Shown here: in pieces, positions 48,101 to 59,900 of the stretch | Layout: each line of letters begins with the position of its first letter | Position numbering within the stretch: position 1 is the stretch's first letter | From: Takifugu bimaculatus | Lineage: Eukaryota; Chordata; Actinopteri; Tetraodontiformes; Tetraodontidae | DNA length: 64,000 nt | Direction: 5' to 3' | Assembly: GCA_004026145.2 (NCBI GenBank) | Contig: CP034975.1 | Span: 2,830,398-2,894,397, forward strand | Program-made: the position numbers and the translations under genes | The notes under the pieces: model-generated | Seen by the model: only the letters and a program-made list of their open reading frames with translations | Databases searched by the model: none | What the model was told of the DNA's origin: nothing

Positions 48101-51100
48101 TTTCTTATCACAGCTTCATCATCAGAGGACACAGCAGAAGAGACGTGACGATAACATCAATAACATTAAATACAGTCATGCCGGTTTCCCTGTTCCCCAG
48201 TCAGCCGTCACATATCAACGCAAAGAATCTATAGCATGTTAGGTAAATAAAGTTGGGAGAACCTTTTTTCTTCTTCACTTCCTCCCTGGGGATGTAGATT
48301 GGTTCTGTGCGAACAGGTTTGCGTTCTGGCGTGGAGATTCTGCCTTTGGGTCTCATCCCTTTGGCCTTTGATTTGACCATCTTTTCCTGCTTCTCGGTCT
48401 TCTTCTGTTGTTGTTTTTTCTGGACCGCGGCGGGATTCTTGGCCGGGGTGAGGACCCTCGGCAGAGGCTCAATTTGCTCCGTCGCCATGCTCCTGTCGTC
48501 ATCTGGGAAACGTAAGCTGCAGTTTGAGTCTATTCAATGAAAGAGGGAGAAAAGAACCAGACCAAGATGGGGATCTCACCTTGAGTGTCCACCCAGGAGC
48601 TGTCCAGGATGGAGTCGTCCACGGTGGTTTCATCTCTGTCGTAGCTTTCCGTGGGTGCTTCACTTTCCGCAATGTGGACCTCCACCTGAGGAGCAGCAGG
48701 AGTCTCCAGAACCTCCTCCAGACTGGCAACCTCCACATCTGCTTCTTGGGCCAATTCCACAGAGTCTTCCTCCTCCTCTTCCTCCTCCTGTTGGGCTGCA
48801 ACAAAAAGGTCTCCGGCTTCAGGCGGAGCAGAGAAGCGGACGCTGTGACCCGGCTCCTCCGCTTCGTCGATTGTCTGGACGACAGTGATGAAATCGTCCT
48901 CGACCGTCACCACTGACTCGATGGCAGCGCGAGTCTCTGGGATCTCCTTCAGAGCTCCTGGCTTCTGCTGGACGTCTCCCTCCTCGTCCTCTTCCTGTTT
49001 GGGGGCCTGTCTCTCAGCAGGCTTTATGGCTATTGCTTCCTCTTCAGGCAGGTCTGCAACCGCTTCACCCACCTCAGGTACTTTCTCTTTTAGGGCCTTT
49101 TCCATCTTCTCTCTCTCTTCCTTTTCTTTGAGTTCCCTTTCCATTCTTTCCTTCTCTTCCTTTTCTTTGAGTTCCCTTTCCATTCTTTCCTTCTCTTCCT
49201 TTTCTTTGAGTTCCCTTTCCATTCTTTCCTTCTCTTCCTTTTCTTTGAGTTCCCTTTCCATTCTTTCCTTCTCTTCCTTTTCTTTGAGTTCCCTTTCCAT
49301 TCTTTCCTTCTCTTCCTTTTCCTTGAGTTGCCTTTCGATCTTTTCCTTCTCTTCCTTTTCTTTGAGTTCTTTTTCCAGCCGTTCCTTCTCTTCTTTCTCT
49401 TTGTGTTCCCTTTCCATCCTTTCCTTCTCTTCCTTTTCTTTGAGTTCCCTTTCCATCCTTTCCTTCTCTTCCTTTTCTTTGAGTTCCCTTTCCATCCTTT
49501 CCTTCTCTTCCTTTTCTTTGAGTTCCTTTTCCATCCTTTCTTTTTCTTCCTTTTCTTTGAGTTCCCTTTCCATTTTCTCTTTCTTCTCCTTCTCTTTTAG
49601 TTCCCTTTCCATCCTTTCTTTCTCTTCCCTTTCTTTTAATTCCCTCTCCATCCTGTCTCTCTCTTCCTTTTCTTTGAGTTCCCTTTCCATCCTTTCTTTC
49701 TCTTCCTTATCTTTCTGCTCTCTTTCCAACCGTTCTTTCTCATCCTTCTCCTTTTGTTCCCTTTCCATCTTTTCTTTCTCTTCCTTCTCCTTTTGTTCCC
49801 TTTCCATCTTTTCTTTCTCTTGCTGCTCTTTGAGTTCCTTTTCAATCCTTTCCTTTTCTTTATGATCCCGTTCCACCCTTTCTTTCTCTTCTTTTTCTTT
49901 TAGTTCCCTTTCCATCTTGTCCTTCTCTTCCTTCTCCCTTTGTATCTTCTCTTTCTCTCGTTCCATTTTTTCTTTCTCTTCTTTTTCCTTTTGTTCTCTT
50001 TCCATCTTCACTTGTTGCTCTTTCTCTTTTCTCTCTGTTTCCTCCTTTTCAATTCTAGCATTCTCTTTCTCAAGTCTTTCCCTCTCTTCCTTTTCTTTCT
50101 TCTCCCTCTCTTGCCTCTGCTCTTTCTCCTTTTCATTTTCATCCTTCTCCTTTTCTTTATCTGTCCTTTCTTTCTCTTCTGTCTCCTTTTCTTTCCTCTT
50201 AGCCTCTTCCTTCTCCTCCTCTCCTTTCTTCTCAGAAGCTTCCTTCTTTTGTGCTTCTCTCAGTTTTCTCTCTGGCTCTCTCATCTCTCTCTCCTCTTTG
50301 TTAATTCCTGACACCGGAGGTGAAACTGCTCTTTTGGGGGAACCGTAAGCTTCTCGCTGTTTGAGTTTGGAAGGTGAAAGTACTGGGGAGAGCAGCTTGT
50401 CATCATCAATGTTGCTGTCCACAGATGAAGCAGGTGAAGTTTTGACAGGCCTGGCAATTCTGTCTTTAGCAACCCCGGTCAGCTGGTAAACATCTTCAGC
50501 ATCCACTTCCTCATATGCCTCCTGGTGGACCAGCTTGACCTTCTCTCGGAGCTCCTGCAGTTCTCTTTCCTCTTCCAAGCTGAGAGGCCTGTCTTCCATC
50601 TCCAGTTTGCGGATCTGCCGCTCATAATCTGCGATCTCAGTTTCTGACACAGAACCTTCCCTACTGATGAGCTGTTCCGTCTCACTCGGTGACCTTCCGC
50701 CTTCTTCCAGAGTCACAGTGACCGTTGGAGTCACGAAGGACTCACATGTCTGAGCAGCGGGCGTCTCACTTACAGTTTTATTCAGTTGATCACCTGCAAC
50801 CTCCTTGTCCTTCTCTTCTTTTTGCTCTAATTTATTCTGATCCTTGTCTTTAGTGATGTCAGAGGCTCCTAATGGAATGCTGTTGTCCTCCACAGATGTG
50901 ACTTTAACAGCTAATTTCCGGGCCTGCTCGGCCACTTTCTCCTCTAGGACAGAAGGAGTGAACCCCCTCGAAGAAGTGTCTGTGGGGCTGAAAACATCTG
51001 CAGGGGAAGGCATGGGTCCGGAATATTCACTGAAAACACAGTAGCCCATCTCTTCTAGCTGGCTGTCACTCTTTCTGGGACTTGGTTCCCCTGAAACTAA

Positions 51101-54100
51101 GCTACCCATTGGGTCATCAGTGAAGGTGGGGACATCAGCTTGACTTGACTTTCTGTGGGTTATTTCGGGCTCGTTGTTTTCTGAAGAAAGTCTGGAAGGG
51201 CTTCCAACAAGATCCAACATCTCAGGCAGGTCTTGTGACATTACTGTACCATTTTTAAAGGTGCTTGTAAGGGGTTCTGGTGATTCTGGAGACTGTGGTT
51301 CCGGGCTTTGTTTGGAAACCACATCAGTGCTTCTAGGAGGAGATGAAGAATCTGAAACAACTGATGCCGCGGTCTCCAAAATAAGAGGAGGGAAGGATGG
51401 AGGCTTGTCCACAGAGGGTGTGGTGACTGGGAGGTAGTCTGCTGATTCATCTAGACTTCCACTAGTATATGACATAATATCTGTGGCCAGTGGTGAGAAG
51501 GTCCTGGATCTGCCTTGGCCACTTGGATCCAAAGATCCAATTGTGATGTTTAAGTGAGTAGCTTCTCTGCTCTAAGGCAAGTTTACCTGGAGAAAGCCTG
51601 CATTCATTACTCCGGTCAGGAACTGTGAACTCTCTGGTGTCTTTTGCAGGACATTTTTCCGTTTCAGATTGACCCTGGGCTAATGCACTGTACCCCATAT
51701 CCTGCAATCTTTGATCATCTTTGACCTTCTCTTCTCCGCCTGTGCTTAGTTCATAATAACCTTCACCCTTGCACGGGGGAGCGTCCTCAACTTTCATGGC
51801 TGACGTTTCAAAATACGCTGACATGCCAGACCTGTCTCCGGAATCTTGAGGAGCATCTCCTCCCTGAACCTTGGCTCCCACCGAAGAAAAATCAGAAGGA
51901 GAACCAATGCTGCTGAACTCCACCACCTCCACCGATGGCTGCTTTTCTGTCACTGTGATGGGCTCCCCATACGTTGGCTGAAGCGTGACTGATTTGGCAC
52001 ATGTTTCAGCTTGGCTGTGAGGTACAAATGAAGGCATATCCATCGTGGGGCTCTCCGGCACAACGCGCTCACCAGCAAAGAAACCTTGGACCGGCGGCTC
52101 AAATGATTCCTCCGGGCGTTTCTCGGACCCAATGCTGTCAGGACTCATGGATCCACTTTTCTCACTGCCCTGTTTGTCCATCTTCAAAGCTGAAAGGACA
52201 TCTATAAGTTGGATGTTTGCTCGCAGTGGACATGTAAAGTTTTGACATGCTGGGAAATACAAATCTACGAAGCAAGAGACTGAGAGAAGGGCTATCAAAG
52301 AGACATTCAAAAGCTTTCCTCGGGAACTTACAGCACAATGATACGGCCATCAATGAAGGAGTACGGCGAGATTATGAAGTTCACCAAGATGGATGAGAGC
52401 ATTGCTTAGGAATGTGACGGAATCGGCATGAGGCGACGATGAGGCTGATTTATGAGAAACAAGCAGTCATTGATGATGTGGATATCCATGCAACTCCATT
52501 CCTTACATTCCTTACAACTACAAATGCACGGCTGTCATTCCTTGCGAGTGTGATCAAATGTTATGGGAATTTGACCAGTTGGAAGGTTTCCTTGAGATCA
52601 GATTAATTTGCTAAAGAACCTTCCTGATGAATGACAGAGAAGAGAAAATGACAAAAAATAACCTAAAAAAAATGAACTGCAGTTTTCTACATAAACCAAT
52701 GGAGTGGATGAGAATAATTCCGGACGATTAGAATGAACAGTCAAAACCTCTTGCAAACCATGTAAACAGGATTAGAATACGAATGTGTGCAGAACCGACA
52801 CTCCAGCACAAAACCATTTGCAAACATAATGAGAAAACTGCAAAAAAAAAAAAAAGTAGCAGCACTGTTGCATTCAACACTGTTTCAGCAGCTTCATCAT
52901 TACAATACGAAATGGCCAGCCCCAAAACCCATAGCACGAAAACAGGATATAAGCACAAAAATAGCACACAATAAAAACCAGATTTGCTTAAAAGAACGTG
53001 GCTTTTTGTCACCAACAAGCCTGTGTTGCCTTGCAGCCACAGCAGAGCGCAGAGAGGATTACTTGCCATTCAACCTAGATCGTAGTGCTTATGTTATATG
53101 CTCATGGGTTCCTCTTAATACACTCTTATATGTTAGACAACGCATATACTGTAAGACATGCAATTGGGAGAGCAGAGGGCAGGACACACCTGTCTCCTCA
53201 CCCTCTGCTTCCTCCTCCTCTCTGTCCAAAGAGATTTCTGCAGCAGCACTAACTGCTTCGGCCGGCTCCAGGTCTAGATCCTGGGCCATGTCTATGGCCT
53301 CTGCCTGCTCTAAGGGCTCAGCGTGAGGGCTGTCCAGCTCGGGCTCTTCCCCGCTCCACTGCTGCTCGTCAAGAGCAGCCTCGGACTCAGCTGCCTCTGT
53401 ACTCTCCTCCTCATCCTCCTCTTCCACCTCCTCCTCGTATTCAGCTGTAAGAGCTTCCATGGTCTCTTCTTCTCAAAAAACAGGATGAGAGGGGGACACA
53501 TTATGACTACAGGCAACACAGACTTGGGTTATGTGAGAACATAACTAAAGATGGGACAGTTTTAGCTCTGTGAAAATAATGTTTGTGTCAGTTCATAACC
53601 ATCCATATATTGCAGACTGCTTTGTGTATGTAGTTTAAAATCCATTATCTGTGTCGTGGATTAATATGGGAGAAAAAAACAACCCATTCTATCTATTAAG
53701 GTATATTATTTTATTATTATGCAGTTGTTGACCTTCTATCGTGACACTGACATGGCCAAACATTGTTGCATCAGCTTAGAAGAATTGTATTGTTTTAGCG
53801 GTTATAAAAACTGAGGGTTTCCTCTTCCAGGCTTAATGTACATAAGTAAGCATTTTCTGGATTTTTGATGACTACTTCAGATATATATATATATATATAT
53901 GGATTTATTCCCAATTCTGAATTTTACAATTATTTCTGCCTCAAGTTAATATAAATTCCCAGCAATTACCAATATAAGTGTGTAAAGTAAGCTCTTGAAT
54001 AATTAAGTGTGAACATTTGTGACAGTTATGGTAACTATATTCCTCTCCTCTCCTCTCCTCTCCTCTCCTCTCCTCTCCTCTCCTCTCCTCTCCTCTCCTC

Positions 54101-56920
54101 TCCTCTCCTCTTGAAATACTACATTATCTAATAAAGATGTTTTTAAGGAATTAAGTCAAGTTCGTAGCACCACCAAGAATTTAAAACTAGTTTTAAAGCT
54201 GAATTAGCTGTGCTGGTTTAGAGAGTAGTTGCAAAAGGCTGTCAAAATAAATGTTAGATGAAAAGATTTATTTTTGGATTTAGAAACCGCACAACAGCGG
54301 TAAATAAATCACTAAATAGATAAACAAGATGCCTATTTTGGATTTTAGTTTTAAAGATATTAAAATCTAGGAGGCTTAATTTGGATACAATCCTGGATAG
54401 CAAAGTTGGAGATGATCAGTACACATTTCCTTAATGGTGGTCATCAATCATGCACAGTTTCCCATAGTAGTCATAAATACTATTTGGACCTTACTATAAA
54501 AAAGACTTGATTACTGATGGAATCTCTTTAAATCCACTGCTGACTCAGAAATAAAACATTGTTTTACACAAGAGACGTCACGGCTACATGTTGGCAACCA
54601 CCGGCAATGGCTGGATGGGCAGAATAAACAAAACAGGTATGCCTACTCAACCAAACATGAACCTGCTCGGTGTGAGCAGACAAACATCACAAAGACACCA
54701 AAACACACAGACGGACGAGGAGACGAGGTGACGGACACAAAGTCAAACTGACGGACGAAGAGACGGAAGGACGGGAGGAGGGAGGGATGACGGGAGGAGG
54801 TCAAATCACAGAGGAACGAGGAGAAACTGGTGTTAAAGAGGAGAGAAAAAGTGAGAGGGAAAGAACGGGAGAGGAATGAAGGGGAGAAACGGCAAAGAGG
54901 AACCATGCGTGGTTCACCTTCGATCTGTCTAAAGGCCACAGCCTGCCCTGTGGGGCGAGAGCCCGAGTGCGTCCACTCTGGGCTGAACAAGGGGTGCTCA
55001 TAGTACTCCTCGTCAGAGTGGTAGGGGTCGTCCTCAGGCACGGAAACTGAGATGGAGGGGGCGAGGAACTTGCACCTCTCCCGAGAATTTTGGAAGCGGC
55101 GGAGAGGCCCCGCCTCCTCCTCGTCCCCTACATCTACAAACAAGACAGACACAAGGAGAAGAACTGCAGGGAAATCTGGAGACACGAACTGAAAGAGAGG
55201 AAGAAGTGAAGAAGACAAAAGAAAAGGTATGACGGTAAGAGACGAAATAATGTCCAACTTGAAAGTCAAATTGGAACCGATGGAAAAAGGTCAGTATTAT
55301 TTTGACTTCCTTTGCTGTTTAGCGTCATATATTAATAATGTTGTTTGCTGAGAAGGAACTTTTCAAGATGGACATTTCTGTAGGAGAGATTGAGGAGAGA
55401 TTAAAAAGGGTTTTTTTTAAAAAAGAAGAAAAGGCAACAAGAACAGTCAGCAGAGGAGGGGGAACAGACCTTGCTTAAGAGTTAGTGAAACACAAGGACA
55501 TTGACATTCAGACAGTGACAAGCAACTCAAAGGCGACAATGTTGTGGAGGTCTGACCAAATTCAACAGACAACAGTCATACACAAACTAACTTCAATGAA
55601 AACATCTCCATATACAACGCAAAAACGAAAGTGACTGGTCACCATGACAGCTAGAACAATACTGCACGTGTTAAATAAAACTAAATAAACTGAGACTCAC
55701 TCTCGTGGCATTCTTGTTGTTACCAAATACCAAAACAGACAGAATGTATACTGCATAGGTGACATGACTAAAAATGACTTATTTGGAGTATTTACGCTCA
55801 TCTACAGACCTCTGAAGTATGGTACGCTCCCCTGGTCCAGTATGGTTTAAAGAGGGGAGCTCAAGAATGCTTAAGATTTACGTCTCAGATCATAAGTAAC
55901 TGTCAGACACACAAAGACGACAGCGGACAATGACGAGAAAAACACCATGAATCAGTGTGTGAAACATAATTTAACAGAGGCCCAACAGCCAGAGGTTGGA
56001 GGGTTACCTAAACTGGCGAGTGGGAAGGAAGCTTTGTGTGGAGGAGCAGAAGAAGAAAGGGTTGTGTCTTTTGAAGACAAGTGCTCATGACGATGGAGGT
56101 ACATGTTGTTATTGTTCTTCGTGTAAGATGAGGAGGAGGAGGCAGGATTTTATTAGGAATGGACCTAAAAATGGAGGCTTGTTGCTGTTTTTCAGCACGT
56201 CTGATGTGTACTGTTTTACTGACTTAGTCCCAATGTGTTGTCTGTCCCCTGTAAGTGAGACAGGTCCTGAGACGGGGGAGTCAAACCCCCACTCGGAGGG
56301 AAGCCATATCAGTACCCAGGTGTACTGGCAGTCGTAAGCAACTCCGGGAGCATCAGTTGTGGAAAAGAAGGAAAGCACTCTCTGTTCCATTAGAGATAAG
56401 CTGTCCTAAACTCACTTGTGCTCTCAGCCTACCTTGTTCTAGGGGGCCAAAGTGCTCTGCAGCAGGTGATGGGGGAGGAGAGGGTGGCAAATTCGTGGTG
56501 TCTTCAACTGCAAAACAACAAAGAGCATGGACAAGCTTAAAGCAGCAGAAGTGCTGATATGAATCTGAACACAGGTACAATGGAGACTTTCATCAGCTCC
56601 TCTTCCAAGCACAGATGCAGCGATCCACTCTGAAGACTAACTTCCTTTTTCCTGCTATCCGCAAATGACATGTTTTAAGTTTAGGATGGTCAGGCAGCAG
56701 TTAATTTAAGGAACTGTGTGTGTTTTGTACATGCTACATAGTGAGGACCAAACTGTGCAGGTTACATTTACATTTTAGAAATGTGAGGACATGTTTGAAA
56801 AGTCAGGGTATTGGCTGGTTTATAGTTCGATTTAGATTTGGAGTTAAGTTAGGGTAAAGGTGTGTGAGATGCAATAAAATTCCTGTCAAGGAGTGTCCTG
56901 GCAATGATATGAGTACAAGG

Positions 56921-56976
<56 letters not shown>

Positions 56977-59900
56977 TGTGTGTGTGTGTGTGTTAGCCTA
57001 CCTGATGGCAGCCTCTGAGACTCTTGTTCTCCCTTCAGTACTGCAACTGCCTCTGCCGTCACTTCCTGCACGATCCGGGCCGACACTTGTTCTGAACAAA
57101 AACACACAAAAACATCAAGGATTCGTTCTGGGAGCCTGTTAACAATGAATTGTTGTGCACAGACAAGGTGATCAGGCTAACAAATGCAATAACTGGAAAC
57201 GTACTGAAGATTTGAATCAATTTTTGTTCCAGACATTAAAAAATAGTGAATTAACATCTGCTAAGAACAGTCTTGAGTGCGGCTCTTTATGCGATTAATC
57301 AATTATGCCCCAAACTGGGAGTGAGGGGCTCCACCCCTGTGTGTGTTTGTCTATGTTTATGAATCGGATACAAAGCCTCTAACAGCATAGTAACAGTGGG
57401 ACTGAGTGATACTTTTACTGCTGTGGTTCCGGGACCGTTTTATCGCCAACATCGCCTACACATGGACAAAAACAGGCTGGCAGGCACTTACACAATGCAG
57501 TCACACAAAATGCACACATCTTCAGGGAACACACGGCACGACCCACTCACAGGCACAGAGCAGCCATTTTCTACTGGCTGAATCTTTTCTGTCCGTGAAA
57601 TGTTGTTGGTTTAAAAGCTGAGACAGTTTCCCATCTGCATCGTCCTCCCTGCCAAGACCCAGTCCTGCTGCTGAAGACTGCAGGTGGTTCTTCCCATCCT
57701 GGCAGCAGCATTTTACAGTAACAACACTTTGTATAAACACAATTAACCACATTCCTGTGGAGGTGTGGACTCCCTCTTAGTCCTCTGGTGGTAGGCTGCA
57801 ATAAGTTGATATATATTTTCTTCCTTTCCTTGACCACTGGATCCCTTTTGGGGTCAGGGGGAGGGGGCTGGAGCCTATCCCAGCTGCGTATCAGCGAGCA
57901 CACCCCTGAATAAGTCGCCACCTCACCGCGCGAGCATGTAGGGGATTGAAGGGTGCCTCGGCAGTGGTCTGAAGGTGTCCCTGCTCTTGTGGGGAGACAG
58001 AAACCTCCTCTGCTCAGCCCAGTCCCCTACAGTCTGAGTCCCTTATATATATCATTTTAATTCATAAAATTGATACCATAGACAGCTGCACTTTTTCACG
58101 GTGCTTTCCTACATTTACAGCTACTATAAATCCCTATAGTGGTCAATATGGCACCGAGGGCACACTCCTGTCTCCAATTTGCAAATGAAAAACAACTCAA
58201 GTGCTCCCAGTATTGTAAAATGTTTGCGCCGCATGCCTTGAGTGAATAAAAAGACAAAAGCGCGAAGAGGCATTCAGAGGCACTAAGGACGCAGACAGAG
58301 GCGAGTGAGGCTTCAGTTCAGTTCAAACCCTCAGAAATGCAGCAGTGTGTCCTTGTCATATCCACAAAGCGGCTGCCAGCCTGATCAGGAGGTCTCAGCA
58401 TTTCTCTGAGAGACTGAATGAACGGCCTGTCTTCCACTGACTTTGACAGGGAGGATAAAGCTCGGGCGCGAGAAGCTGCGTCAATAAACGGAAGATTTCC
58501 TTCAAACCAAATCTAACCCTGCGCTCCGTCCCACGCCCCCATCTCCATCCACACCCACACACACAATAAATGAAAGCATATATTACCTTCATGACAGGCG
58601 GATTGGGGCAGAGACGCTGCCTCCGTGAGCAGAGACTTTGACTGGAAGCCCAGAGTCAACACACACACGGACATACATGCACACAATCTCTCTCTCCTCT
58701 CTTACTCTATCCCTCACTCCCTCTCTCCGTCGGCAGGATAGAGAGGGCACGGAGAGAGCACAAGCACTGTTTGGTACCAGCCTGCAACCAAAAATGTGTT
58801 AAGCCTGGCGTTACCATAGCAACAGACTGATGGACCACTCTGGTTTTGGGTCCCAGTGTAATTTAGGAGCAGACCCTCTCCTTCTCTCTGCATGTAGCTT
58901 CCAGCATAAAGGAAATGCAACTCAGATAAAAGTCAAGGATCCTGAAGCCAAGACATTGAATATTTTAGCTAAAGATGATGCACTCGATGACCCTATAGCT
59001 CTTTTTTTCAATGCAGTAGCTCTTCAATAAATAATAATCTAATTTCCTGCATGTAGATTATGCATGTGCAGGTCAGGTGAGAAGGTAAGAGGGACTCAGC
59101 ATGCATGTGATGTAGGTCTAACGTTCGGTCATCGCTCCACAAACAAAGATGCCGTCACTGTAAAAAACAGGGCGACTGTTTAAAAGCTTTGTCTGACACC
59201 TTCGAGGCATTTTGAGGATTTGGGACCAATAGTGAGAAAACCGCATCATTTAATTAGAAACTGCTGCTGCTCTTGTTTATTATATTCAAATGTCTCACTG
59301 AAGACAGAAGGACTCTTAAGCACTAGGTGGTTTAGTTCTGATACCGGCCTGGCTGGCTATTTCGACTTCTGCCACAAAGGAAAGTCAAGAGGGCAATTTT
59401 GTGCTTCATTGGCTCCTTGTGCCTGAAGAGCTTTTAGCAGGGGGAGAAGACTCGCTGAGTGCCAGCATCAGCCCTTCTGTCACCCATTCTGCCCCACTCA
59501 CCATCACCCTGCCCTGCTCTGAAGCTAGGCTAATGCGCACTGACAAGGCTCAGCACGGCTGTGCATCCACAGCCCTGCGCGTGCTGAGCACCTTTTTCAA
59601 GCAAACGATGGGAAGTCGGTGTTTGTGTAGTCATTTTGTCAGTATTGCAAAGTATGGGGTGTAAGGGAGGGAGGCTGTCTGGCGCGGGGCGAATTTTTAA
59701 AATCATTTTAGTCCTTTTCAAACGATGTTGGCATCAGCTTACAGGCATCTCTCGCTTTCTGTCTGATTTCTGCTTCTAACAGACTTAATGTTTGATGCAT
59801 GTTGGCAACACTTGTGGAGATAAAGACAAAAAAAAAGATGGGGATGAACATTTAAAGTATTTAAAGCATTGAGATCACTTTCAGTTTTTTTTACCTAATG

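Noticed and set aside
48885..49865. 326-codon plus-strand frame rich in Ser and Phe
   Set aside because: It is the antisense shadow of the map2 K/E repeat; the minus strand carries the conserved coding frame.
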